Source of the DNA: Arthrobacter sp. ISL-48
GTDB lineage: Bacteria > Actinomycetota > Actinomycetes > Actinomycetales > Micrococcaceae
Reading direction: 5' to 3'
Assembly: GCF_018613805.1 (NCBI RefSeq)
Contig: NZ_JAGGPL010000023.1
Span: forward strand, 26,740 to 90,739
Length of the DNA: 64,000 bases
Part shown: in pieces, positions 34,148 to 42,941 of the stretch
Layout of the letters: each line of letters starts with the position of its first letter
Position numbering within the stretch: the stretch's first letter is position 1
Notes under the pieces: generated by a model
The model's database searches: none
What the model saw: the letters and a program-made list of their open reading frames with translations, nothing else
Told to the model about the DNA's origin: nothing
Translations under genes and position numbers: made by a program

Positions 34148-34390
34148 GTTTGCTCTTCTCGAGGAGTATGAAACTTTCGTGGAAGATGGGCGGATGCCCG
34201 GTTTCCAAAACTCCGGTGGCCCATCGACTACAGCTATCTCTCGGGACGCCTTCGTTTTGGGTGAGAAGGGTCTTTCGGCCCTTGCCATAGGCCGCTTGGG
34301 GTCTCCTGTGCTGCGCCTGGCAATACCCTAAGCATGCTTCTGAAGGGGCTTCAAGCCTCTTTACTTTCCGTTCTGGGCGTCAAGGACCAC

Positions 34391-34410
34391 AAGCGCAACC
34401 GTTTGCGCTT
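34391..34410. promoter_or_regulatory. Operator-like palindrome upstream of levansucrase
   Basis: AAGCGCAACCGTTTGCGCTT has perfect 8-base arms around CCGT, about 245 bases ahead of the levansucrase ATG. The form suits a LacI-type repressor but differs from the CAAAACGTTTTG sites at 38447-38493, so a different regulator may bind. Confidence 0.5.
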
Positions 34411-34580
34411 CTCGGGATTTACGCGCGTTGCATAAGGAGTCGCGCAGAGTCAAATATGTCGAAAAGAAATTCTGGATTGATCTCTGGGCTAGGACTTCCG
34501 CCACTGTTCCCTATTGGTGAACCCCGGCGTTCACTACCTCGGGACCCGTCCTGACCTTGTCTTGAGTGACCGCGAAACGT

Positions 34581-34618
34581 CAGAGGACGACGGCGGGTGA
34601 TCCCGGCGTCGTCCTCTG
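34581..34618 (-). terminator. Terminator of the alginate-lyase-like gene
   Basis: CAGAGGACGACGGCGGG pairs with CCCGGCGTCGTCCTCTG (one mismatch) around a short loop, 20 bases past the stop at 34638. It belongs to the GACGACGGCGG hairpin family. Confidence 0.68.
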
Positions 34619-34637
34619 GACTTTTCGTACTGGAGAC

Positions 34638-37600
34638 TTAGGAGGCCCGGTGCAGGAACTCCACCTCCGCGATGTTCACGTGGCCGCCGTGCTCATCGAG
34701 CACCCGGACCTGGCCGAAGTCGGCCCGCTGCGGAAGCGTGAACGTGTACCAGTTGGCGGCCGACATGCCCGTGACGGTCATAAAGGTCTGCCACGTTGCT
34801 CCACCGTCGTTGGAGCCTAGGATGACAGTGCCGTTGCCGCGGGCGATCTGATCCGAACGCGGGTAGACCCGCACCATGTCTGCGATGATCCGCGTGCCGT
34901 CGGTAGGCTTCACCGTGACCCAGCCGTTGGCCGTCGTCGTGTCCGGGGCCGTGGCGAAGTTCTGGTCGAACATCCGCCATCCGTTGGCCTGCGTTGTGCC
35001 GGTCCCCGGCCATGCCGGCGTGGAGGCGTTCACCCAGCCCTGAACGATGGGCGTCCGCTGGATGGCGGTATTCCAGAGGGCAAGGCGGCTACCATCCGTG
35101 GTGGCTGTGAGCGTGGTGCCCAATTTCCCCGAAACCGTCCGGTAGTCCACCGTGAACTGGACGTCCCGGCCGTACTCGACGTTACTCGGTAGCACCGCGC
35201 TGGCCTTCCAATGGATCCCGTCGGTAGAGGTGGCCGTGGCGGGCGCACCTTCGACGACGACATTCAGCGTGGACAGCGGTTCGGTGGCCACGGCGTCGAA
35301 TGTTACCGTGTCCCCGTTCGTGGCCAGGCCCTTGTTCGCGTTGGACGTCGAGATGGACAGCGACGAGATGGCATTGGCCACCTCGTGCCGCTCGCCGTGG
35401 ATCCGGAACTCGCTGAAGGACGAGATGCCGGGGTAGGCGGGGTCCGTTGGCACGCCGGGGTGGTCCACCTGGACTTTCAGGTAGCGGAACGTCTGCCCGG
35501 CCACCTCGGCTCGTACCGGGATGGTCTCCATCGCAAAACCGCTGGCAGTCGTGTTGGTGGTCTCCCGTTCAGTCAGGAGCGTCCACGTCCGTCCGTCACG
35601 GGAGCCGTAAACATTGGCGCCCTGGGAACGGTTCGCGAAGTTGAACCTCGCCTGGAGGCCGAACGAGTCCGCGGAGACCTGGAAGCCCTGGCCAAAGTCC
35701 AGTGTGAATGGTGCCCGCAAGTCTCCCGTCGTCGTGTTGAAGTCGCCATCCACGAGGTTCCGTGGCTGGACGCTGGTCGGGTTCGTCGTGACCAGCCCGC
35801 GGTAGTCGATCGAACCGTCGTCTGCCAGGTGCGGTGTCAGGAGCCTGAGCCCGGCAACCGCTCCCTGGAGGCGTACAAGCTGAGCAAGGTAGCCGGCGTC
35901 GTCGGCCGTCTGCATGGCCGACGTGGCTTCAGTCCTGACCGCGTCGAAGGCCGAGAACGACGGCGACTCATACACCGCGTTCGGATCGAAGCCTTTCAGT
36001 GCGGCGTCGTAGGCTGCCTGCCGGTCAGCGGCCACGACCACTGTAACGGGACGCGTCGAGACGGTGGTGCCGTCGTCGGCTACGACCTGGAAGGTGGCCG
36101 TACCGACATCGCCAGCAGATGGCTTCCACTTAAGCTCGGCAGTCGCGGAGTCGAGGCTTGCGCCCGCGGGCAGCCCGACGCCGTTGTATTTCAGCACCTC
36201 GCCCGGGGCGTCCGTGGCGGCGAGTGAACGTGTCACGGCCGCCCCGGCAATAGCGATAATCGGGGTGGTCACGTCGGCAGGGAACTGCGGTGGCGTCAAC
36301 TGGGTCTTGGCCTCGAGGTTGACGTAGTCAAAGTCTGCCCTGACGCTACCGGTGCCGAGGACGGTGAAGTAGGCAAGGTTTTCACCGCCCAGGTCCTTGC
36401 CGGCCAGCTTGTCGGCGTCGACGTCGTAGGTGACATACCGCCACTCGTTGTGGGTGTCCGGCAGCGGAACCTCAAGCCGGGTGGCCGGGTCCTGTCCGAT
36501 CGCGAGGGTAGCGGGCCCGTTCGTTCGGAACTGGACGCCGACCGGGCTGTAGCCGCTGCGGCTGGGGTACATAAGGGTCCGCACGGCGATGGTGTTGCCC
36601 TTCTTGGACGCGTCGACCCTCACGAAGGTCCGATCATCCTCGGTCATGACTTTCGAGTGCGTGTCCATGGCCGAACTGCGGGTTTCCAGCTGGACTTTCG
36701 GATCAGTCGCCACGGGCCTCGTCTGGCCCGCGACCTGGGCCGGAAGAGAGAGCCAGTACTCGGGGCTGTAGTCCGGGTTGCTGTCCCAGGAGTTGGAGAG
36801 GCCAGTGCCCCAGTAGAACTTCGGTCCGTCGGCCTTGGCGTGCAGTTCGGCGACGTAGGGCGCCTCCTTGTCGACGTCCACGCCAAGATCGTATTTGTAG
36901 ACGTTGTAGAGCTCGTCGATCGGGTTGTACAAGCGTCCTCGGTAGGCTTCAGAGAGTGAGCCCGGGCCGCCCGTGGTGTCGATCCAAGGCGTCTCGTAGC
37001 CGAGCATGTAACCCGTGAAGGCATTCGCGCCCTTGAGGAGGCGGTCACCCAGGAACTTGTAGGGTGAGACTGCGTCCGGAGCCGTGGAAGCAGTCCCGGC
37101 AGAGGGATCAATCTTGGTGCCCTGGACTGTCAGGAAGCGGGCCAGTGCGCCCTGGATGTTGACGCCGTCCCACGCGTGGGCCTGGTCGCGGCCCATCTCC
37201 TGGTGCTGGACGAAGGAGTAGCCATACGTATTGAGCGGGTCATCCTTGGAGATTAGGGGGAAGAGGGCCGCCATCGAACCGTTCTGCTCCGGCCGGGAGG
37301 TGGACGCGTTGACGGTGTACCACTCCACCGCCTCGTTGTACCGGTCACGGTTCCCGGTGAAGATGTACCCGGCGATCGCGCCCGTGAGCGGATAGTCGTG
37401 CTGGTTCAGATAGCGCCAGTTGGTGTGCAGGAACGTTTCCGTCATCGGCGCAATCAGGTTGGCGCTCAGCTTTGTGGTGTCCTGGTCGTTCCAGCCCAGG
37501 TCATAGGCCGCATAGCCGCTGGGCACGCTCGTGGCGCGGAAGATCTCAGCCGCTGCCACGAGCCGATAGAGCGGGACCCCCGAGTGGATGTGCGCATCCG

Positions 37601-38111
37601 GGTAGTAGGCGTACTTCGCCGGGTCAATGTTGCTCCAGGTGCGGATGAGTCGCATTCCGTTTTCCCGGTACACGGGGTCGCCTGTGATGACGTAGAGAAC
37701 TGCCTGCGTATAGGCTCCGAAGGCGTCCCGGATGAGCTTGCTTTGAACGCCCTGGGAGTTGAACGCCGTGGTGCCCGGCTGGTCGAGGACACTGCCGGCG
37801 TTGGAGGAGCGGAAGTCCTTCGCGGCGAACGGGGTCTCCGCCATCGCGGCGTAGTAGCTCTTCCACGGCTCGGTGCCGGCCTTGACCATGGCGCGGGCGT
37901 TGCGCAGGCTCGCGGCTGTCACGCCGATGCCGGGATGGACGAAGCCGCTCGCGTCCACGCTTTCGGTGATTGTCACGTCCTGGCCCGTGTCGGCCACCGC
38001 GGGAGCAGCGCTACCCGGCAGGGGGAAGCTTCCTGCCGGGGCCACAAGGGCAACGGCTGCGGCAAGCCCGAGCAATCGGGCCCATCGCCTCATCATTGAA
38101 GCATTTCTCAT
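34638..38111 (-). CDS. Large secreted alginate-lyase-family protein with discoidin domains
   Basis: The protein has 1157 residues with a signal peptide (LLGLAAAVALVAPAGSFPLP). Residues about 80-430 resemble the alginate_lyase alpha/alpha-toroid fold, with blocks LNQHDYPLTGAIAGYIF and QHQEMGRDQAHAWDGV. A beta-sandwich region (450-620), an Ig-like putative domain (PAGASLDSATAELKWKPSAG) and two F5/8 type C (discoidin) carbohydrate-binding domains follow, the last at the C-terminus. There is no sorting signal or membrane anchor, so it is probably released or bound through sugar. ATG at 38111 follows AGGAGGACCG. It is transcribed away from the LacI gene at 38507, with operator-like repeats between. 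Its place in a fructan locus suggests polysaccharide processing; the substrate is unknown. Confidence 0.78.
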   Translation of the reverse strand: MRNASMMRRWARLLGLAAAVALVAPAGSFPLPGSAAPAVADTGQDVTITESVDASGFVHPGIGVTAASLRNARAMVKAGTEPWKSYYAAMAETPFAAKDFRSSNAGSVLDQPGTTAFNSQGVQSKLIRDAFGAYTQAVLYVITGDPVYRENGMRLIRTWSNIDPAKYAYYPDAHIHSGVPLYRLVAAAEIFRATSVPSGYAAYDLGWNDQDTTKLSANLIAPMTETFLHTNWRYLNQHDYPLTGAIAGYIFTGNRDRYNEAVEWYTVNASTSRPEQNGSMAALFPLISKDDPLNTYGYSFVQHQEMGRDQAHAWDGVNIQGALARFLTVQGTKIDPSAGTASTAPDAVSPYKFLGDRLLKGANAFTGYMLGYETPWIDTTGGPGSLSEAYRGRLYNPIDELYNVYKYDLGVDVDKEAPYVAELHAKADGPKFYWGTGLSNSWDSNPDYSPEYWLSLPAQVAGQTRPVATDPKVQLETRSSAMDTHSKVMTEDDRTFVRVDASKKGNTIAVRTLMYPSRSGYSPVGVQFRTNGPATLAIGQDPATRLEVPLPDTHNEWRYVTYDVDADKLAGKDLGGENLAYFTVLGTGSVRADFDYVNLEAKTQLTPPQFPADVTTPIIAIAGAAVTRSLAATDAPGEVLKYNGVGLPAGASLDSATAELKWKPSAGDVGTATFQVVADDGTTVSTRPVTVVVAADRQAAYDAALKGFDPNAVYESPSFSAFDAVRTEATSAMQTADDAGYLAQLVRLQGAVAGLRLLTPHLADDGSIDYRGLVTTNPTSVQPRNLVDGDFNTTTGDLRAPFTLDFGQGFQVSADSFGLQARFNFANRSQGANVYGSRDGRTWTLLTERETTNTTASGFAMETIPVRAEVAGQTFRYLKVQVDHPGVPTDPAYPGISSFSEFRIHGERHEVANAISSLSISTSNANKGLATNGDTVTFDAVATEPLSTLNVVVEGAPATATSTDGIHWKASAVLPSNVEYGRDVQFTVDYRTVSGKLGTTLTATTDGSRLALWNTAIQRTPIVQGWVNASTPAWPGTGTTQANGWRMFDQNFATAPDTTTANGWVTVKPTDGTRIIADMVRVYPRSDQIARGNGTVILGSNDGGATWQTFMTVTGMSAANWYTFTLPQRADFGQVRVLDEHGGHVNIAEVEFLHRAS

Positions 38112-38310
38112 CGGTCCTCCTGGATCGATTTGTGGTTCCTGTTTCTTATGGGTGCTGTTCTGATTAGAGCCTTGGATTGAGTACTTGACCTCGTCCGCCA
38201 GCGGTTTGATGCGGCTCGCCTATCGAAAAGGTTTCGCGGCCGGTCGCACCGCAGGGGTAGGCGCGGAGCAACCGATTTTTGGCAAGCTTAGCCGCGATTT
38301 CCCTTCCAGG

Positions 38311-38345
38311 CAATCGTTTTCCTGATCCACAGGCAAACGTTTTCC
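38311..38345. promoter_or_regulatory. Two operator-like repeats facing the alginate-lyase-like gene
   Basis: CAATCGTTTTCCTGA (from 38311) and CAAACGTTTTCCTGA (from 38334) are direct repeats 23 bases apart. On the minus strand they read GGAAAACGATTG and GGAAAACGTTTG, close to the CAAAACGTTTTG operators on the other side of the region. Confidence 0.5.
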
Positions 38346-38436
38346 TGACCTATCAGCACATGGTGTGTCTGGTTTGCCTGCCGCGCCGGTGTCGCGTGGG
38401 GCGAGAGGATGGAGTTTGACGCCGGGAATCTTGCCG

Positions 38437-38493
38437 TTGACAAGTGTAAAACGTTTTGTGTATGGTGGCTCACACCGAATACAAAACGTTTTG
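38437..38493 (+). promoter_or_regulatory. Promoter and two LacI operators of the fructan regulator gene
   Basis: TTGACA (38437-38442) and TATGGT (38461-38466), 18 bases apart, form a good sigma-A promoter. TAAAACGTTTTG (38447-38458) fills the spacer and CAAAACGTTTTG (38482-38493) lies just before the ribosome binding site. Both positions would block transcription, implying autorepression. Confidence 0.72.
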
Positions 38494-38506
38494 CAAAGGG
38501 AAGTCG

Positions 38507-39529
38507 ATGACGACAAGAGTGGGAATACGCGAGGTGGCGAAGGCCGCCGGGGTCTCCGTGACGACGGTTTCCCACGCACTTAACGAGGCCACGAGTTTCC
38601 GGGTCAAGGCTGCAACGCAGGAACATATCCGGGAAGTGGCCAAGGACCTTGGGTACGCCCCTAACAGGCTGGCGAGCGGACTGCGGAACCAGCGGTCCCA
38701 AATCCTAGGCCTGGTAAGTGATGAAATCACCACCACACCCTTTGCGGGAGCCATGATCCGCGGTGCGCAGGATGCCGCCTATGAACGTGGTTACGTGGTG
38801 ATGGTGGTCAACTCGGGCATGGACAGCGAGCTGGAAAACCGTGAAATCAGCATGCTTCAGCAGCACCAGGTGGATGGTGTTGTCTACGCCAGGATGTACC
38901 ACCAAAACGCCCAGGTCCCCACCCAGCTGGCGGGACTCCCCACAGTACTTTTGGATGCCGCCGCTGATGATAAGTTCATTTCTTCCGTTACCCCGGACGA
39001 GATTGGCGCAGCAGAAACAGCTGTTGAGGCCATTATCACTGCGGGCCACACCCGCATTGGGATGATCAACAACGAGGACGACATTCCCGCTACGCACGGC
39101 CGGCGGGAGGGTTTCCATAACGCTCTTCGGCGCCACGGGCTGGAGGACAACCCCGGCCACTATGTCATTGGAACGGCCCACACCCAGGGAGGCCGTGAGG
39201 CTGCACTGAAGCTTCTGGGCCAGCCCGGCCGTCCCACTGCCCTGTTCTGCTTCAACGACAGGGTTGCCATGGGCGCCTACCAGGCGGCTACGGCGCTGGG
39301 GCTCCGCATTCCTGAGGACGTCTCCATTGTGGGAATCGACAACCTGGAAATCATCGCAGACGCCCTATGGCCCGGACTCACTACGGTGGCCCTTCCCCAC
39401 TACGAGATGGGCCGTTGGGCAGTCAACCGAATCCTGGAGGACATCGAAAATCCGGGATTGCCCGCGGTCCAGGTCCAACTTGACTGCCCCCTCATTGAGC
39501 GGGCGTCGCTGGGCCCGCCGCCAAGCTAG
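38507..39529 (+). CDS. LacI-family regulator of the fructan locus
   Basis: This is a 340-residue LacI protein. The helix-turn-helix VGIREVAKAAGVSVTTVSHA starts at residue 5; the hinge RLASGLRNQRSQILG and the sugar-binding domain (GLVSDEITTTPFAGAMIRG, ALFCFNDRVAMGAYQ, VSIVGIDNLE) follow. ATG at 38507 has AAAGGGAAG ahead, and the longer frame from 38456 would read through the second operator. It precedes an ABC importer and a GH32 enzyme, so a fructoside or sucrose is the likely inducer. It probably represses itself and the divergent secreted protein gene. Confidence 0.9.
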   Translation: MTTRVGIREVAKAAGVSVTTVSHALNEATSFRVKAATQEHIREVAKDLGYAPNRLASGLRNQRSQILGLVSDEITTTPFAGAMIRGAQDAAYERGYVVMVVNSGMDSELENREISMLQQHQVDGVVYARMYHQNAQVPTQLAGLPTVLLDAAADDKFISSVTPDEIGAAETAVEAIITAGHTRIGMINNEDDIPATHGRREGFHNALRRHGLEDNPGHYVIGTAHTQGGREAALKLLGQPGRPTALFCFNDRVAMGAYQAATALGLRIPEDVSIVGIDNLEIIADALWPGLTTVALPHYEMGRWAVNRILEDIENPGLPAVQVQLDCPLIERASLGPPPS

Positions 39530-39681
39530 CCGATCAACCGCACCAAGCACCAAAGCACCATCCCTAAGACAGTCCCCAGCCCGGTGACCACATCAAAAGG
39601 GACGCAGCCGTTGCACCGGCCGCGCCCCCACAGATCCGGGGCTATCATCCACGCATAAAATCAGCAGAAAGATTGACCATC

Positions 39682-40977
39682 ATGAACAAACGATTCACCC
39701 GGATCCTGGCCACCAGTGTAGCTGCGGCGGCCCTCCTCGGCACTATGGGGGCCTGCTCAAAAGGCAGCTCCTCGGCCTCGTCCGAAAGCTCCAAAGAGAT
39801 CACCATGTGGACCCACAACGCGGGCAATCCTGCTGAGCTCAAGGCGATCCAAGACATCGTCGACTCCTACAACAAGAGCAGCAGCGCCAAGGCGCAAATC
39901 AAGGTCCAGGCTTTCCCGCAAGAGTCCTACAACGATTCCGTGGTCTCGGCTGCGGCATCCGGCAACCTGCCATGCATCGTGGACATCGACGGACCCAACG
40001 TTCCCAACTGGGCGTGGGCCAAGTATCTGACGCCGTTGAATCTCTCAACCGATCTCTCCAAGAACCTCCCCAGCACGGTGGCCAAATGGGAAGACCAGAC
40101 CTACGCCGTTGGCTACTACGACGTGGCCCTCGCCATGATGGCACGCGCCTCGGACCTCAAGGCTGCCGGCGTCCGGGTAGCCACCATCGAACAGCCCTGG
40201 ACCAAAGACGAGTTCCAGGACGCCCTGACCAAGCTCAAGGCCCTTGGCAAGTGGGACTACCCGCTGGACATGGGCACCGCGGGGACGGGCGAGTGGCTGC
40301 CTTACGGCTACTCGCCGTTCCTTCAGTCCTTCGGCGGTGACCTCATCAACCGGGACGGCTTCCAGTCGGCCGACGGCGCCCTGAACGGCGACAAGGCCAT
40401 CGAGTGGGCGAAGTGGTTCCACGGGCTCGCCGACCAGGGCTTCATGGCCACGAAGAGCGGCAAGGACTCCACCCAGGACTTCCTTAACAACAAGAGCGCT
40501 GTGCTGTACACGGGTTCGTGGGCAGCCGACAAGGCCAAGGCCGCCTTCGGAGATGACCTCGTGGTCATGCCGACGGTGGACCTCGGCACCGGACCCAAGA
40601 TCGGCGGCGCCTCCTGGCAGTGGGGTGTCACGAGCGGCTGCAAGAACGCCGACGCGGCCATGGACTACCTCTCCTTCTCACTCAAGCCCGAAAACCTCGC
40701 CGCAGTCGCCACGGCCACCGGAACTATTCCCGCCACCGATGACGCCGCAGCCCTGATCCCCGCTTATGCGAAGGGTGGCGCCAACCGGGTCTTCATGGAT
40801 TTCTCCCGCAACTACGCCGTGATGCGGCCCGAGACCCCCGCCTACCCTTTCATCGCCACCGAATACGGCAAGGCTGTCCAGGACATCCTGGCCGGCGCGG
40901 ACCCCAAGACGGCTCTGGACAAGGCCGTAAAGGCGATTGATGCCAACATCAAGTCCAACGGCGGCTACAAGAGCTAG
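39682..40977 (+). CDS. ABC sugar-binding lipoprotein of the fructan operon
   Basis: The protein has 431 residues. The signal peptide ends in the lipobox MGAC (Cys25). Family features include EITMWTHNAGNPAELKAIQD, FLNNKSAVLYTGSWAADKAK and ASWQWGVTSGCKNADAAMDY. ATG at 39682 follows GAAAG. The transport substrate is most likely a fructo-oligosaccharide, levan fragment or sucrose, since a cytoplasmic GH32 closes the operon. A hairpin in the 85-base gap downstream may raise its expression over that of the permeases. Confidence 0.9.
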   Translation: MNKRFTRILATSVAAAALLGTMGACSKGSSSASSESSKEITMWTHNAGNPAELKAIQDIVDSYNKSSSAKAQIKVQAFPQESYNDSVVSAAASGNLPCIVDIDGPNVPNWAWAKYLTPLNLSTDLSKNLPSTVAKWEDQTYAVGYYDVALAMMARASDLKAAGVRVATIEQPWTKDEFQDALTKLKALGKWDYPLDMGTAGTGEWLPYGYSPFLQSFGGDLINRDGFQSADGALNGDKAIEWAKWFHGLADQGFMATKSGKDSTQDFLNNKSAVLYTGSWAADKAKAAFGDDLVVMPTVDLGTGPKIGGASWQWGVTSGCKNADAAMDYLSFSLKPENLAAVATATGTIPATDDAAALIPAYAKGGANRVFMDFSRNYAVMRPETPAYPFIATEYGKAVQDILAGADPKTALDKAVKAIDANIKSNGGYKS

Positions 40978-40990
40978 CCAGCTGCCGAAC

Positions 40991-41032
40991 GGTACGGCGA
41001 CGGCGGTGCTCAACCGCCGCCGTCGTCGTACC
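40991..41032 (+). promoter_or_regulatory. Intra-operon hairpin between binding protein and permease
   Basis: GGTACGGCGACGGCGGT pairs imperfectly with ACCGCCGCCGTCGTCGTACC (3-base bulge) around a short loop. It resembles the GACGACGGCGG terminator family but lies inside an operon, 15 bases after the lipoprotein stop. It could act as a partial terminator or a 3' mRNA stabiliser. Confidence 0.5.
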
Positions 41033-41062
41033 AGCCGGCCCTGACTGTCAACGGAGAATCCC

Positions 41063-42025
41063 ATGACAACCACCCAGCTTCCCTCACCCCGCCGCCGTTC
41101 GACCGCTTCCGCCCCGGTCCGGCCGCCCCTCAATCCGCATCGCCGGCGTCCGCGCTACCTGCGCGAACAGATCAGCGGCTGGGGAATGATCGCCCCCGCC
41201 GCATTGCTTCTCCTGGCGTTCGTCTTCCTCCCGGCCATTCTGGGCTTTGGCCTGGCCTTTACCAACGCCCGCCTTATTTCCCCGCGGCCGGTGGAGTTTG
41301 TCGGCGTCGACAACTTCGCCCGGCTCTTCACCGATCCCACGTTCTGGCGCGCACTGCTGAACGTCAGCTACTTCGCCGTTGTGGTGGTCCCCGTCCAGTC
41401 CGCCCTCGCCCTGGCAATGGCCCTGCTCATCAACAAGAAGTTCCGCGGCGTGAATTTCTTCCGGACTGTCTACTTCCTGCCTGTCGTGACGTCCATGGTG
41501 GTCGTATCGCTGCTGTGGATGTTCATGTACCGCAAGGACGGACTGATCAATGAGCTGCTGTCCAACGCCAGCTTCGGCCTTATCCATGGCCCCGACTGGC
41601 TCAACGATCCCGCCACGGCCATGCCGGCCATCATTGCGCTGTCCATCTGGCAGGCCGCCGGCTTCCACATGATCATTTGGCTCGCGGGCCTGCAGAGCAT
41701 CTCGGGCGAACTGTACGAGGCAGCCCAGCTGGACGGGGCCAGCCGCTGGCACCAGTTCCGCTACGTCACCTGGCCGGGCCTCAAGCACACCCGCACCCTG
41801 ATCCTGGTGACCATCACCATCCAGGCGCTCGGGCTCTTCGACCAAGTCAGCGTCATGACCCAGGGCGGGCCCCTCGATTCCACTACCACCATCATCTACG
41901 AAGCGGTGCGCTCCGGCTTCAAGCAACAGGAAACCTCCTACGCCTCGGCCATCTCGCTCGTATTCTTCGTCCTCGTGCTGCTGATCTCCGCAGTGCAGCG
42001 CTACCTGACCAGAGAGAAGGACTGA
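41063..42025 (+). CDS. ABC sugar transporter permease (MalF type) of the fructan operon
   Basis: The protein has 320 residues with about six membrane helices after a basic cytoplasmic N-terminus. The EAA loop ELYEAAQLDGASRWHQFRYV is the ATPase contact. ATG at 41063 follows GGAGAATCCC. The next permease begins one base after its stop. No ATP-binding subunit is encoded nearby, so a general MsiK-like ATPase is expected to serve it. Confidence 0.9.
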   Translation: MTTTQLPSPRRRSTASAPVRPPLNPHRRRPRYLREQISGWGMIAPAALLLLAFVFLPAILGFGLAFTNARLISPRPVEFVGVDNFARLFTDPTFWRALLNVSYFAVVVVPVQSALALAMALLINKKFRGVNFFRTVYFLPVVTSMVVVSLLWMFMYRKDGLINELLSNASFGLIHGPDWLNDPATAMPAIIALSIWQAAGFHMIIWLAGLQSISGELYEAAQLDGASRWHQFRYVTWPGLKHTRTLILVTITIQALGLFDQVSVMTQGGPLDSTTTIIYEAVRSGFKQQETSYASAISLVFFVLVLLISAVQRYLTREKD

Positions 42026-42026
42026 C

Positions 42027-42905
42027 GTGAAAAACGCACTTCAACTCAACAGCCTGGGGACCATGGCCATACGGATCCTGTTCGCCGCCGTCGCAGCCTT
42101 CCCCATCCTCTTCATGCTGATTTCCTCGCTGAAACCGGACCAGCAGATCTTCGGCGACATGTCCTCCGTGGCGGCTTTCCTGCCGATCGGAAACATCTCG
42201 TTCGACAACTACGCAGCCGTATTCGACAGGGTCCCGGCCGCCCGCTTCCTGGTCAACTCCATTGGGATCTCCGCGGTCACCGTGGTGCTCGGCATCTTCA
42301 TCAACAGCCTCTGCGCGTTCGCGCTGTCGCGCATGCAGGTGCGGGGCAAACGCGTGGTGTTCACTGCAATCCTCGCGACCCTGATCGTGCCCTTCCAGAC
42401 CCTGGCGCTGCCGCTGGTGTGGTGGGTGAACCAGTTGCCGTACTTTGAGCTCAACGGGTTCAGCCTGGAGATCTCGAAGGGCTGGCTGGACACCTACCAG
42501 GTCCAGATCATCCCCTTCATCGCCAATGCGTTCTCCATCTACCTCTACCACCAGTACTTCGAGTCCATCCCCAAGGAACTGGACGAGGCGGCAAGGATTG
42601 ACGGCGCCGGCTGGTTCAAGATCTACCGCCAGGTGGTCATGCCCCTGGCCGGACCCGCCACCGCCACTGTTGCCATCCTGACCTTCCTGCCCGCATGGAA
42701 CTCGTACCTCTGGCCGCTCATGGTGGTCCAGTCCGAGGAGCTCCGCCCGGTGATGATCGGCATCCAATACTTCTTCCAGCTCAACGTCTCCTGGGGCGAA
42801 GTGATGGCATACGCGTCCCTCATCACCGTTCCGGTAGTGGTCCTGTTCATCGCGTTCCAGCGTTCCTTCATCAACAGCATCGCCTCCAGCGGCGTCAAGG
42901 GCTGA
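42027..42905 (+). CDS. ABC sugar transporter permease (MalG type) of the fructan operon
   Basis: The protein has 292 residues with about six membrane helices. The GTG start at 42027 follows GAAGGA inside the end of the upstream gene. The EAA loop is ELDEAARIDGAGWFKIYRQV, and the C-terminal QRSFINSIASSGVKG matches the MalG family. With 39682-40977 and 41063-42025 it makes an oligosaccharide importer feeding the GH32 enzyme that starts 36 bases downstream. Confidence 0.9.
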   Translation: MKNALQLNSLGTMAIRILFAAVAAFPILFMLISSLKPDQQIFGDMSSVAAFLPIGNISFDNYAAVFDRVPAARFLVNSIGISAVTVVLGIFINSLCAFALSRMQVRGKRVVFTAILATLIVPFQTLALPLVWWVNQLPYFELNGFSLEISKGWLDTYQVQIIPFIANAFSIYLYHQYFESIPKELDEAARIDGAGWFKIYRQVVMPLAGPATATVAILTFLPAWNSYLWPLMVVQSEELRPVMIGIQYFFQLNVSWGEVMAYASLITVPVVVLFIAFQRSFINSIASSGVKG

Positions 42906-42941
42906 CCGGCCCCCTCACGCGAAAGCGCACAACATATCCTC

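Larger units (their letters stand above)
34148..34637. other. Regulatory region of levansucrase
   Basis: This 490-base stretch has no credible gene. It holds the palindrome at 34391-34410 and the terminator hairpin at 34581-34618. Promoter elements for the minus-strand levansucrase gene are not obvious. Confidence 0.5.
38112..38506. other. Divergent control region of the fructan locus
   Basis: This 395-base region lies between the alginate-lyase-like gene and the LacI gene. It contains two operator-like repeats facing the leftward gene (38311-38345) and a promoter with two operators facing the rightward gene (38437-38493). No open frame is credible. Confidence 0.6.
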
